19,736 nt of DNA from an uncultured Geobacter sp. (GCA_937886325.1 CALABV010000116.1:1-19736); one strand, 5' to 3'; shown: positions 6,075-14,419, counted from the stretch's first letter. Numbers and translations: made by a program. Notes: generated from the letters alone by a model not told the origin.

Positions 6075-7370
6075 ATGAAAAATACCATTTTCAGACTTTC
6101 GACTCTTTTTTCGCTCCTGACGGTTCTTATCTTTACCGCATCCTGCGGTGGTGGAGGCTCCTCTTCGAAATCGAGCACTCCCGTAACAGGCAACAAATGG
6201 ACCGTGATGGTCTACCTGGACGGGGACAACAATCTCACCAGCGCATCCATTCTTGATCTGGAGGAAATGGAGGCGGTAGGATCAACGGATAACGTCACTT
6301 TCATCGTCCAGCACGACACCCAGGGCGGCGCCACCAAGCGTTACAAGGTCGAAAAGGGCGGCCTGACCCTGATTGCGGACCCGGGAGAGCTGGACATGTC
6401 CGCCGGTTCCACGCTCCGCGACTTCGTCGTCGCGTCGGCCCGGGCATACCCCGCCGATCACTACGCACTGATCGTCTGGGATCACGGCCAGGGCTGGAAA
6501 GCGGCCTCCGCGGACACGATTACCAAGTCCATTTTCAACGATGTGGACAATGGAAACCGGTCCTCGTATCTCTCAAACTATTACGTAGCCGCGGCGCTTG
6601 CCGAAGCCGAATCCTCGGCAGGCATCAAACTGGATATCTTCGGTGTTGACGCCTGCGAGATGGCTGTTCTTGAGGCAGCCTTTGAATTCCGCAATGTGGC
6701 GAACATCTTTGTGGCATCCCAGGAACTGGTTTCCAGCTATGGATGGAACTATACCGACCTGTTCGGCCGGCTGGTGAAGGACCCCGGCATGACACCGAAA
6801 GAGTTTGCAACAGCCATGGTTTCCAGTTTCAAGAAATTTTACGAGGCGGCGGGTTACAAGGATCAGGCCATTACCGCCCTTGCCTTGAGCTCCCTCTACT
6901 CCTCGGACGGGACATCTACGATAGGTTCGGTTGCCGTGGCCGTGGACGACCTGGCTCAGCGCCTTCTTGCGCTCATGGCTTCACCCTCAACGCGCACGGC
7001 AACCCTTGCCAAGCTCACGAGTGCACGCGCACAGGTACAGGAACTGGACTATACCGCTCTTCCGGCTACATATGTAGACCTGGTGGACCTGAGCCGCATC
7101 CTTGACGGAAGCAATTCAGCAATCGAGAGTGCCGTCACCAAGCTGATCCTCGCCGAATACCACGGCTCCGAGAGGCCGAACGCCCACGGTCTGTCCATTG
7201 TATTCAACGACCGCTCGAGCGTGGCCGATGCCGCCGTGTATGATCCGGACTACACCAACTACGACTCCGGGACCGGTTCCGGGAGCAGGATTGCGTTCAT
7301 CAACCAGTACAACTGGGATGAGATGCTCCATACCTATTACGGCTACCAGTATCCGCTCAAGCCGAACTGA
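6075..7370 (+). CDS. Clostripain family (C11) cysteine peptidase, lipoprotein
   Basis: The product has 431 aa. The N-terminus has a hydrophobic segment and the lipobox FTASC with Cys24, followed by a Gly/Ser linker (GGGGSSSKSS), so it is probably anchored to a membrane by lipid. The C11 peptidase domain spans about 40-425: WTVMVYLDGDNNL at 42-54 is the first strand, WDHGQGW carries the catalytic His137, and FGVDACEMA carries the catalytic Cys194. This is the caspase/clostripain-like fold, in which members cut after Arg or Lys; that specificity is family knowledge and not shown here. The ATG at 6075 is chosen because it begins a proper signal peptide; an upstream TTG frame start at 5958 lies in the terminator hairpin. 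The ribosome binding site is weak (GGGG 11 nt upstream). No dedicated promoter is obvious between 5959 and 6074; small hairpins occur there. Confidence 0.9.
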   Translation: MKNTIFRLSTLFSLLTVLIFTASCGGGGSSSKSSTPVTGNKWTVMVYLDGDNNLTSASILDLEEMEAVGSTDNVTFIVQHDTQGGATKRYKVEKGGLTLIADPGELDMSAGSTLRDFVVASARAYPADHYALIVWDHGQGWKAASADTITKSIFNDVDNGNRSSYLSNYYVAAALAEAESSAGIKLDIFGVDACEMAVLEAAFEFRNVANIFVASQELVSSYGWNYTDLFGRLVKDPGMTPKEFATAMVSSFKKFYEAAGYKDQAITALALSSLYSSDGTSTIGSVAVAVDDLAQRLLALMASPSTRTATLAKLTSARAQVQELDYTALPATYVDLVDLSRILDGSNSAIESAVTKLILAEYHGSERPNAHGLSIVFNDRSSVADAAVYDPDYTNYDSGTGSGSRIAFINQYNWDEMLHTYYGYQYPLKPN

Positions 7371-7401
7371 TACGCCCCAGTAGATAAACCGGCTCTGGTA
7401 T

Positions 7402-7431
7402 TGAAAAAACCCGCTTTCGCGGGTTTTTTCA
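7402..7431 (+). terminator. Rho-independent terminator of the C11 peptidase gene
   Basis: A perfect 13-bp stem (7402-7414 with 7419-7431) has loop TTTC, a GC core CCCGC/GCGGG and a run of six T. It is a textbook terminator placed 31 bp after the stop codon. The A-tract on the other arm would also give activity on the minus strand. Confidence 0.92.
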
Positions 7432-7500
7432 GTTGCGGGCGTGTGGGTCTTCCTCTGCTCATCACATGTTTAAAACACCCTGTATTCAAGACATCACTTT

Positions 7501-7675
7501 CCCCCTCACCCCCGCCACTCTCCCACAGGGCTCATCTCTACCCATACGTCTGGCTGAGACAAAGGTGTACGTGGTTAGTTATTCTCCCCCTCTTATGCTA
7601 AGAGGGGGTCGGGGGGAGTTGAGAAGAGCAAGAACGTAACCCCTCCTGTCCTCTCCTTACGTAAGGGGAGGGACG
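7501..7675. repeat. GC-rich C/T-G/A hairpin repeat (degenerate copy)
   Basis: This stretch opens with CCCCCTCACCCCCGCC. It contains a perfect 10-bp hairpin CCCCCTCTTA-TGC-TAAGAGGGGG (7586-7608) nested in CTCCCCC/GGGGGGAG, and ends with a near-perfect hairpin around CCTTACGTAAGG (about 7650-7672). Its building blocks (CCCTCACCC, CCCTC...GAGGG) recur at 13633-13719, so both look like members of one intergenic repeat family, with this copy more degraded. No gene was found between 7432 and 7972. Confidence 0.6.
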
Positions 7676-7921
7676 CTTTGCGATGCGAAGCCCATGAATG
7701 TCAACGAGTTGCTGAAGTATTGCCGACTTTACAATTCGTAACATCTCTTTACCCAACGTAACAGCGAATTCACTATTGTTTCCATGTGACGCCGAGGAAA
7801 CAGGGTGATTCTCTGCATGATCCTATCGTACGTATCCGGTACTACCGTTGGGTATCGCCGGTCACGATCCGCAAATGCCGTACAGGGACGCACCCGCCGG
7901 GGTTTTCCCTTGCCTCCTCAT

Positions 7922-7937
7922 CTATAATTGTTTATAG
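7922..7937 (+). promoter_or_regulatory. Candidate -10 element with inverted repeat upstream of gspC
   Basis: A perfect TATAAT (7923-7928) lies 45 bp before the gspC ATG and is embedded in the inverted repeat CTATAA-TTGT-TTATAG. No convincing -35 is found at 16-18 bp upstream, so an activator or another promoter may be needed. The inverted repeat over the -10 could be an operator. It is the only promoter-like signal near the start of the secretion operon. Confidence 0.35.
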
Positions 7938-7972
7938 TTACGAAAATTTCCGCGTTTAAAATCGGGTTTTTC

Positions 7973-8827
7973 ATGGACAAGAAGATCACTGCTCTGAATA
8001 TCGGCATCTCCATCCTCATCGTCATCCTTCTTGCCATGATTGCCTCCGATGTCATTGCATACCGGCTTTCCAGAGTGTCCCCGGCGCCGGCCGAGAAGAG
8101 TCGACCGTCCGCCCCTGTGGGTCGAACCGACCTCCTCGCTTTTTCACCCATCCTGGAAAAAGGGCTTTTCGGTAAAGCTGCCCAGGGAACCTTGGCACCC
8201 ATTGCGCAGGCGGAAGGACAGGCAGCGGCCTCTCCCGGCGACCTTGCCTTGCTGGGCACCGCCGTTGGCTCTTTCCGGGAAACCTTTGCGCTTGTTCTTC
8301 GTCGCAGCACCCGTGAGGAACGAGTGTTCCGTCTCGGCGACAAGGTGTTCGACGTGGGCCCCCTTCTTGCGGTGAAGAAGGACATGATCGAGATTGAAAG
8401 CGGCGGATCGCGGGTAAAACTGCTGGCGCCCACCGCCGTGCCCGGCGAGACGGGCAAAGGCGCTCCGGGCGCGCACGGTACGGGAGCGCTTGCCACCCCG
8501 ACCGGCAGCGGCAGCTATGTTGTCGACCAGCGGGCGCTCTCGGCGGCCCTCGACAATATCGGCCAGGCAATGACCGACGCCAGGCTGCTGCCCAATGCGA
8601 AAGGCGGAAAGGTCGAGGGCTTCAACCTGTCGGAAGTGAAGCCGCAAGGCATCTTCGGCATGATCGGGCTGAAGAACGGCGATACCCTGCTGAAGGTCAA
8701 TGATTTTGCCATTGACTCGCCGGACAAGGCGATGCAATCGTTCGTCTCCCTGAAGGGTCAGAGCCGCGTCAAGCTCGACCTGATGCGTGACGGACGCCCC
8801 CTCACCCTGAACTACGATATTCGATAA
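7973..8827 (+). CDS. gspC: Type II secretion system protein GspC
   Basis: This 284-aa bitopic inner-membrane protein links the platform to the secretin. One transmembrane helix spans about 8-30 (LNIGISILIVILLAMIAS). A Pro/Ala-rich periplasmic linker follows, with the ILEKGLFG element at 60-67 that resembles the conserved motif before the HR domain. The HR (homology region) domain spans about 90-150 (LALLGTAVG...VFRLGDKVFD...KVKLL-like end) and a C-terminal PDZ domain about 205-284 (IFGMIGLKNGDTLLKVND). The HR domain is known to bind the GspD N0 domain. The ATG at 7973 is chosen because the earlier TTG at 7928 overlaps the candidate -10. It is the first gene of the operon. A short hairpin CCGGGA/TCCCGG (8839-8855) lies in the 69-bp gap to gspD. 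Confidence 0.9.
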   Translation: MDKKITALNIGISILIVILLAMIASDVIAYRLSRVSPAPAEKSRPSAPVGRTDLLAFSPILEKGLFGKAAQGTLAPIAQAEGQAAASPGDLALLGTAVGSFRETFALVLRRSTREERVFRLGDKVFDVGPLLAVKKDMIEIESGGSRVKLLAPTAVPGETGKGAPGAHGTGALATPTGSGSYVVDQRALSAALDNIGQAMTDARLLPNAKGGKVEGFNLSEVKPQGIFGMIGLKNGDTLLKVNDFAIDSPDKAMQSFVSLKGQSRVKLDLMRDGRPLTLNYDIR

Positions 8828-8896
8828 AATGAAATACGCCGGGACCGGATCCCGGATATTCGGGCTCGACCCGCTGAAATCCGTTGGAGGTTTTCC

Positions 8897-10840
8897 TTGA
8901 ATACTTTTGCTCGCACCATGATTGCGGTGACTCTGCTTCTGCTGACGGCGTTGCCCGTATCAGCCGCGGGAAAGGGCATCGTGCTGAACTTTACCGATGT
9001 CGATATCTCGACCATGGTCAAGTTCATCAGCGACCTTACCGGAAAAAATTTCATTCTGGACGACCGTGTGAAGGGAAAGATATCCATGTATTCCCCGTCG
9101 AAGCTCTCGGTTGACGAGGCCTTCAACGTCTTCACGTCGGTCCTGGATCTGAAGGGGTTTACGGTGGTCCAGACCGGGCGCGTGTACAAGATCCTCCCCA
9201 CCAATGCGGCAAAGCAGGCCGGAGTGAAGGTTATTTCCGGGTCGGAGCGGGTACCGGTCAATGAAGGGTACATCGCGCGCGTCATCGCCCTGGACAGGAT
9301 CCCCTCCCAGGAGGCGGCGACCTTCCTGCAGCCCATTGTATCAAAGGACGGCTATGTGGCTTCATTCGGTCCGGCCAACATGATCCTGGTGGTCGATTCC
9401 GCCCTGAACGTCCAGAAGGTACAGGAAATCGTGAAATCGCTCGACGGCCAGATGCATCGGGACGGGGCGGAACTGGTCTTCCTCAATCACGCCTCCGCCG
9501 ATAATGTGGCGAGCATCGTCCGGGAATGGATCTTCGGCAGGGACCGGTCGAGCAAGGCCATGATGCCGACCGCCCAGAACCAGAGCACCACGGTGGGCGG
9601 TCTGCTGGTGCCGGATACCCGCCTCAACGCCGTTATCATTTTTGGCAGCGACAAGGACAAGGCGGAGATTAAGAAGATCATCGCCATGGTCGACGTGGTT
9701 CCACCCAGTTCAAGCAGCAAGATAAATGTGTACTACCTGGAGAATGCCGACGCCACCGATGTGGGCAAGGTCCTGGACGGGATGATCAAGAGCATGACGG
9801 CTGCCACCGCCGCGTCGGCCGCACGAAGCGGCACGACCCAGGAGGTCTCCTTCGAGGGGAGCAAGATCAGCGTCACCCCGGACAAGGCGACCAATTCCCT
9901 TGTCATCATGGCCTCGCCGGCCGATTACCAGAACCTTCTCCAGGTAATCAAGAAGCTGGACGTGCGCAGACGCCAGGTATTCGTGCAGGCTCTCGTTGCC
10001 GAGGTCTCCATTGACAAGCTGCGCGATATCGGGGTACAGCTGGGCGTCGGCGGCGCCGGTACCGATGGAACCATCGCGGCCGCCGGCGTCTTCGACCCGT
10101 TCAATTTCCTCGGCGCCACCAACGCCCAGCAGCAGGCGGTAATAGAGATACTCTCCGGTCTTGCCAATAACGTGAACTTTTCCGGCGTACTCAAGATGCT
10201 GGATCAGAACGGGGCGATAAACGTCCTGTCAAATCCGAATATCCTTACCTCGGACAACAAGGAGGCGGAGATCTTCGTCGGCGAGAACGTGCCGTTCGTC
10301 GCATCGACCACGCTGGCATCCAGCGGCCTGTCACAGCAGTCGGTCGAAAGAAAGGATACCGGTATTACCTTGAAGATTACGCCCCAGATTACCGAGGGGG
10401 AGTACATCAAGCTCGATATCTACCAGGAGATCTCCGCGGTCAAGCAGAACAAGGGGCAGGCGGCCGACCTGGTGACCACCAAGCGTTCCGCCAAGACCTC
10501 CGTGGTTGTGAAGGATACCGATTCCGTCGTGATAGGCGGACTCATCCAGACCCGGGAAGAGGAGAACGTCAACAAGATTCCGTTACTCGGCGACATTCCG
10601 CTCCTTGGTTACCTGTTCAAAACCAAGTCCACGAATCGAACCAAGACGAACCTCATGATCCTGCTCACTCCGCGCATCGTCCGCACCGCCGCGGATCTGG
10701 CGGCGGTTACCTACCGGCAGAAGCAGAAATTCGAGACGGCGGTGGACAGGCAGATTAATCTCGACAGTGCGCTGGACGGCGCACCTGCCCCGGCCGGCGC
10801 CCCGATCAATCTCGACAAGGAGATAAAGGGAACGCCATGA
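8897..10840 (+). CDS. gspD: Type II secretion system secretin GspD
   Basis: This 647-aa protein is the outer-membrane channel through which folded exoproteins leave. A signal peptide covers about 1-24 (ending LPVSAA). Next come N0 at about 26-95 (IVLNFTDVDISTMVKFIS), N1 at about 115-180, N2 at about 187-270, N3 at about 275-355 and the secretin beta-barrel domain at about 360-600. Secretin signatures include VFVQALVAEVS, VPFVAS, GITLKITPQI, GGLIQTREEENVNKIPLLGD and LMILLTPRIV. The start is TTG at 8897 because GGAGG lies 6 nt upstream; the first ATG, seven codons later, is too far from it. The stop codon overlaps the gspE start as ATGA. Only a short tail of about 45 residues follows the barrel, so pilotin dependence cannot be judged. 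Confidence 0.95.
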   Translation: MNTFARTMIAVTLLLLTALPVSAAGKGIVLNFTDVDISTMVKFISDLTGKNFILDDRVKGKISMYSPSKLSVDEAFNVFTSVLDLKGFTVVQTGRVYKILPTNAAKQAGVKVISGSERVPVNEGYIARVIALDRIPSQEAATFLQPIVSKDGYVASFGPANMILVVDSALNVQKVQEIVKSLDGQMHRDGAELVFLNHASADNVASIVREWIFGRDRSSKAMMPTAQNQSTTVGGLLVPDTRLNAVIIFGSDKDKAEIKKIIAMVDVVPPSSSSKINVYYLENADATDVGKVLDGMIKSMTAATAASAARSGTTQEVSFEGSKISVTPDKATNSLVIMASPADYQNLLQVIKKLDVRRRQVFVQALVAEVSIDKLRDIGVQLGVGGAGTDGTIAAAGVFDPFNFLGATNAQQQAVIEILSGLANNVNFSGVLKMLDQNGAINVLSNPNILTSDNKEAEIFVGENVPFVASTTLASSGLSQQSVERKDTGITLKITPQITEGEYIKLDIYQEISAVKQNKGQAADLVTTKRSAKTSVVVKDTDSVVIGGLIQTREEENVNKIPLLGDIPLLGYLFKTKSTNRTKTNLMILLTPRIVRTAADLAAVTYRQKQKFETAVDRQINLDSALDGAPAPAGAPINLDKEIKGTP

Positions 10841-12399
10841 CCCAGGCAACGGACATGGAATCACTTGCGGCCCGCATCGGTCTGCCGTTCGTATCGCGAA
10901 TCGACGACAGCGGCGTGGACACGTCGCTTCTCGGTCGCGTACCGCTTGCGTTCGCACGCGCCAACCTGCTCCTGCCGCTGCGGGAAGAGAACGGCCGGTT
11001 GCTCGTCGCGACCGGTGATCCCGCGAATCTGTCGGCCCTCGACGAAGTCCGGGGGCTCTTCGGCATGCCGGTGGACATGGTGGTAACCACCCCCCAGGCG
11101 GCCATGGAGGCGGTGAACCATCTCTACTCGCGGATCTCCGGATCCGCCCAGGAGGTTGTGGAAGAGCTGGAAGGGGAGGACCTCTCCACTATCGCAACCG
11201 AACTCAATGAACCCCGTGACCTGCTGGACCTGACCGACGAGGCGCCCGTTATCCGCCTCCTGAACTCCATCCTTTTCCAGGCGGTCAAGGAGCGGGCAAG
11301 CGATATCCACATCGAGCCCTACGAGCGGGAGGTGGAGGTACGGTTCCGCATCGACGGCATTCTGTACAAGATGCTCACCCCGCCGAAAGTCGTGCAGGAG
11401 GCGATCATCTCCCGCGTAAAGATAATGGCGAGCCTGAATATCGCGGAAAAACGCCTTCCCCAGGACGGGCGGATCCGGGTCGTCGTGGCGGGTCGCGACG
11501 TGGACATCCGTGTTTCCATTATTCCGACTTTCTTCGGTGAACGGGTCGTTCTCCGTCTGCTGGACAAGAAGAAAGGGCTCATCTCCCTTGAAGACATGGG
11601 CATGTCCGTCTCAGGGGTCAAGACCATGGAGAAGCTCCTCGGTCGCAGCAACGGCATCCTTCTCGTCACCGGACCGACAGGCAGCGGCAAGTCCACGACA
11701 CTGTATGCCGCTTTGAATCGACTCAATTCGCCGGAAAAGAACATCATCACCATCGAGGATCCCATCGAGTACCAGTTGAAGGGCATCGGACAGATCCAGG
11801 TCAATCCGAAGATTGACCTTACGTTCGCAAACGGCCTGCGCTCCATTCTTCGACAGGACCCGGACATCATCATGGTCGGCGAAATCCGCGACGGCGAGAC
11901 CGCGGAGATTGCCATCCAGGCAAGCCTCACCGGCCACCTCGTGTTGTCCACCCTTCATACCAACGACTCTCCGACCGCGGTAACCCGTCTGATAGATATG
12001 GGGGTAGAACCGTTTCTGGTTGCCTCTTCCCTGTCCGCGGTTCTGGCCCAGCGCCTCGTCAGGGTGATCTGCCCCCATTGCCGGGAGGAATATGTTCCGG
12101 ATCGCGAATATCCGGGCATTGCCCTTCCTCCGAAACTCTTCCGAGGGAAAGGGTGCGACGCGTGTTTCGGGCTCGGCACGATGGGCCGTACCGGTATTTA
12201 CGAACTGCTCCTCATTGACGCTGAAATCTGTTCCATGGTCATCAAGAACACGCCGGCAGGCGTGATAAAGGAGTATGCCGTCTCGAAGGGAATGAAAACC
12301 CTGCGGGAGGACGGGCTTGACAAGGTCGCGGCCGGGATTACCACCATCGAGGAAGTTGTGCGGGTAACACAGGAAGACTATGCCGACCTTCCGCTATAA
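10837..12399 (+). CDS. gspE: Type II secretion ATPase GspE
   Basis: This 520-aa cytoplasmic AAA-type hexameric ATPase powers pseudopilus assembly. The N-terminal N1E/MshEN-like domain (about 1-110) is the part that contacts GspL in homologues. The C-terminal motor has Walker A GPTGSGKSTT at 279-288, the Asp box TIEDPIEYQ at 305-313, Walker B DIIMVGEIRDGE at about 343-354, and the His box LSTLHTNDS shortly after. A tetracysteine zinc motif is complete: CPHC at 412-415 and CDAC at 440-443. All catalytic elements are intact. It overlaps gspD by 4 nt and gspF by 20 nt. Confidence 0.97.
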   Translation: MTQATDMESLAARIGLPFVSRIDDSGVDTSLLGRVPLAFARANLLLPLREENGRLLVATGDPANLSALDEVRGLFGMPVDMVVTTPQAAMEAVNHLYSRISGSAQEVVEELEGEDLSTIATELNEPRDLLDLTDEAPVIRLLNSILFQAVKERASDIHIEPYEREVEVRFRIDGILYKMLTPPKVVQEAIISRVKIMASLNIAEKRLPQDGRIRVVVAGRDVDIRVSIIPTFFGERVVLRLLDKKKGLISLEDMGMSVSGVKTMEKLLGRSNGILLVTGPTGSGKSTTLYAALNRLNSPEKNIITIEDPIEYQLKGIGQIQVNPKIDLTFANGLRSILRQDPDIIMVGEIRDGETAEIAIQASLTGHLVLSTLHTNDSPTAVTRLIDMGVEPFLVASSLSAVLAQRLVRVICPHCREEYVPDREYPGIALPPKLFRGKGCDACFGLGTMGRTGIYELLLIDAEICSMVIKNTPAGVIKEYAVSKGMKTLREDGLDKVAAGITTIEEVVRVTQEDYADLPL

Positions 12400-13591
12400 C
12401 GCATTCAAGAGGGACGGAACCGCGGTTTCTGGCGCCGTCGAGGCGGGAACGCAGCAGGAGGCGCGGCTGGCCCTTAAAAAAGAAGGGCTCTTCCCCCGTG
12501 AACTGTCCGAGGCGGTCTCCGCCTCCAAGGCGGGTCTGCGCGGCTATTTCCGCAAGGGCGTCACTCTGCCGGAACTTTCCCTGATGACCCGCCGCCTTTC
12601 CACGTTGCTCGGGTCCTCCGTCCCGGTCTTCGAGGCCATATCGACCCTCCATGAACAGGAGGGGCCGGGAGAGCTGAAGGAAGTCCTGGCGCGCCTCCGT
12701 GCGCGGCTGGCGGAAGGGGCGAACCTGGCCCGCTCCCTGGCCGAAGAGCCCGCGGTCTTCAGTGAAAGCTATGTCAGCATGGTAGCGGCGGGCGAGGCGA
12801 GCGGAGCACTGGAGACCATCCTCGACAGGCTGGCCGATTTCCTGGAGGACCAGGAGGCGGTGAGGAGCAGGGTTACGACGGCTCTTGCCTATCCGTCGCT
12901 CATGGTCGTTGTCGGAATCGGGGTGATGCTGTTCCTTCTTGCGTTCGTAATCCCTAAGATCGTTGTAATTTTCGAGCAAAACAAGGCAGCGCTTCCGCTT
13001 ATCACGGTCCTCCTCATAAAAACCAGCACCCTGCTCCGATCGGGGTGGTGGGCGCTTCTCATCCTCGGAGGCGGGCTGGTGTATCTCTATAGACGGCTCA
13101 TCAGACGCGAAACCTTCCGCTTCAAGCGTGACGCCTTGCTTCTCAAGCTTCCGTTGGTCGGACCTCTCGCGGTCAAGCTGATCCTCTCACGATTCTCCAG
13201 AATACTGGGCCTGCTCCTGTCGAGCGGCGTGCCGGTCATCCGCGCCCTGGAGATAACCGGCGAAGTGGTCGTAAATCGCAGATACCGCACAGCTCTCGCG
13301 GGAGCGCGGCTTGAACTCGCCGAGGGGGGGAGTCTTTCCGCGTCGCTTCGGGATGAGACGCTCTTTCCCCCTCTCCTCGTCCACATGGTGGCGGTCGGCG
13401 AGCGCGGCGGCACGCTGGAGGCGATGCTGTCCAAGGCCGGAGCGGCTTTCGAGAAGGAATTCGTCGCAGCGGTTGCACGGGTCATGTCTCTGCTGGAACC
13501 CCTGCTTGTCCTGGCAATGGGACTTGTCGTCGGGACCATGGTCATCGCCGTTCTCCTGCCTATCTTCCAGTTGAATCAATTGATAAAATAG
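12380..13591 (+). CDS. gspF: Type II secretion inner-membrane platform protein GspF
   Basis: This 403-aa polytopic protein forms the core of the assembly platform and couples the GspE motor to pseudopilin extraction. The N-terminus (PTFRYNAFKRDGTAVSG) and the two repeated GspF domains (about 70-195 and 275-395) are typical. LTRRLSTLL-like, SYVSMVAAGEASGALE and LLVHMVAVGERGGTLE are the paired signature segments, and hydrophobic helices lie near 172-195, 213-235 and 375-398. The length matches the family (about 400). The ATG at 12380 has AGGA 7 nt upstream and lies inside the end of gspE, implying coupled translation. Confidence 0.96.
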   Translation: MPTFRYNAFKRDGTAVSGAVEAGTQQEARLALKKEGLFPRELSEAVSASKAGLRGYFRKGVTLPELSLMTRRLSTLLGSSVPVFEAISTLHEQEGPGELKEVLARLRARLAEGANLARSLAEEPAVFSESYVSMVAAGEASGALETILDRLADFLEDQEAVRSRVTTALAYPSLMVVVGIGVMLFLLAFVIPKIVVIFEQNKAALPLITVLLIKTSTLLRSGWWALLILGGGLVYLYRRLIRRETFRFKRDALLLKLPLVGPLAVKLILSRFSRILGLLLSSGVPVIRALEITGEVVVNRRYRTALAGARLELAEGGSLSASLRDETLFPPLLVHMVAVGERGGTLEAMLSKAGAAFEKEFVAAVARVMSLLEPLLVLAMGLVVGTMVIAVLLPIFQLNQLIK

Positions 13592-13607
13592 CTTCCGTAC
13601 GGAAGCT
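13590..13607. repeat. Perfect 18-bp palindrome at the gspF stop codon
   Basis: The sequence AGCTTCCGTACGGAAGCT is its own reverse complement and begins within the TAG stop codon of gspF. In RNA it would form a compact hairpin at the 3' end of the gspF message. It could also be a protein-binding site. No T-tract follows, so it is not a classical terminator. Confidence 0.8.
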
Positions 13608-13632
13608 CCGGATAGAAGGGAATAAACGCGCG

Positions 13633-13719
13633 CCCTCACCCGGCCATCGGCCGCCCTCTCCCAAGGGGAGAGGGTAGATTACTCCCCTCGCCCTCCGGGA
13701 GAGGGGCGGGGGGTGAGGG
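13633..13719. repeat. GC-rich hairpin repeat element between gspF and gspG
   Basis: The element is bounded by inverted 9-mers CCCTCACCC (13633-13641) and GGGTGAGGG (13711-13719). Inside are a perfect 9-bp hairpin CCCTCTCCC-AAG-GGGAGAGGG (13654-13674) and a second hairpin-forming segment around CCCTCCGGGAGAGGGG (about 13690-13706), giving a branched structure. The related but degraded sequence at 7501-7675 points to a dispersed intergenic repeat family. It separates the gspCDEF block from gspG. Confidence 0.75.
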
Positions 13720-13761
13720 GGATTAAAAATGTGGAAACGCATAGAAACACGGAGGTCATCC

Positions 13762-14208
13762 ATGAAAACACGTATGAGAAACAACGCGGGCTTCACCCTT
13801 ATTGAGATAATGGTTGTCATCGTCATCCTCGGGATGCTGGCGGTTCTGGTGGGTCCGAGAATAATCGGTCAGACCGACGATGCCAAGATCGCCGATGCAA
13901 AGGTTCAGATCAAGAACCTGGAGACTGCCCTGAAGCTGTACAAGCTTGATAACGGCTCCTATCCGAGCACGGAACAGGGGCTTCAGGCTCTGGTCACACA
14001 GCCGGCGGCCGGGGTGTTGCCGAAGAACTACCGCGAGGGGGGCTACCTGGAAAGCAAGGAGGTACCCAAGGACCCATGGGGGAACGACTATGTCTACCTT
14101 TCGCCCGGGGAGCACGGAGACTTTGACCTTTCATCCACGGGCCCGGACGGTGTCAGGGGCGGAGAAGGCAAGAAAGCGGCGGATATCGAAAGCTGGAACC
14201 TTAAATAG
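13762..14208 (+). CDS. gspG: Major pseudopilin GspG
   Basis: This 148-aa protein is the main subunit of the T2SS pseudopilus. It has a type III (class) prepilin signal: a basic leader MKTRMRNNAG cut after Gly10, then FTLIEIMVVIVILGMLA with Glu at mature +5. The globular domain has the GspG signature KLYKLDNGSYPSTEQGLQAL, the PKDPWGNDY segment, and an acidic C-terminal loop with GDFDLSSTGPDGVRGGEG, the region that binds calcium in homologues. The start at 13762 is set by GGAGG 6 nt upstream; the frame continues back to 13729 without a ribosome binding site. It has gaps of 170 bp before and about 210 bp after it, unlike the rest of the operon. Confidence 0.97.
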   Translation: MKTRMRNNAGFTLIEIMVVIVILGMLAVLVGPRIIGQTDDAKIADAKVQIKNLETALKLYKLDNGSYPSTEQGLQALVTQPAAGVLPKNYREGGYLESKEVPKDPWGNDYVYLSPGEHGDFDLSSTGPDGVRGGEGKKAADIESWNLK

Positions 14209-14210
14209 TT

Positions 14211-14380
14211 TCCATCCGGAAACGGTCCTTTTCCGCCCTGGCGGTGTCAATCTTCGGGCTTGCTTGTGCGGCGTACCGATGTACGCCTCCGCGCAAACCC
14301 TCGATTTCCTTGCCAGGCCGAAAAATTACTCGCTTCCGAATTGAAAACCAATAGTGTCACATCCGGAGTTTCCGGATGGA
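14211..14380. mobile_element. Putative 170-bp MITE-like element between gspG and gspH
   Basis: Perfect 13-bp terminal inverted repeats, TCCATCCGGAAAC (14211-14223) and GTTTCCGGATGGA (14368-14380), bound a non-coding segment that starts 3 bp after the gspG stop codon. Inside, 14264-14296 forms a long hairpin (TTGTGCG/CGCGCAA outside, GCGTAC-CGAT-GTACGC inside), and CCGCC-CT-GGCGG lies at 14233-14244. The right repeat is also part of a hairpin at 14353-14384 (AGTGTC/GACACT, ATCCGG/CCGGAT). No transposase and no clear target-site duplication is seen. It could instead be a structured mRNA spacer. Confidence 0.45.
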
Positions 14381-14419
14381 CACTAAAAAGGGAGCATGCC
14401 GCCGGAGGAGTTGGAACGA

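Noticed and set aside
7694..7741. 15-codon frame (MNVNELLKYCRLYNS) upstream of gspC
   Set aside because: There is no ribosome binding site, and it is too short to distinguish from chance. It may be a gene remnant but nothing supports that.
8190..8206. Sigma54-like TGGCAC...TTGC sequence
   Set aside because: The two halves are separated by 3 rather than 5 bases, and it lies inside the gspC coding sequence.
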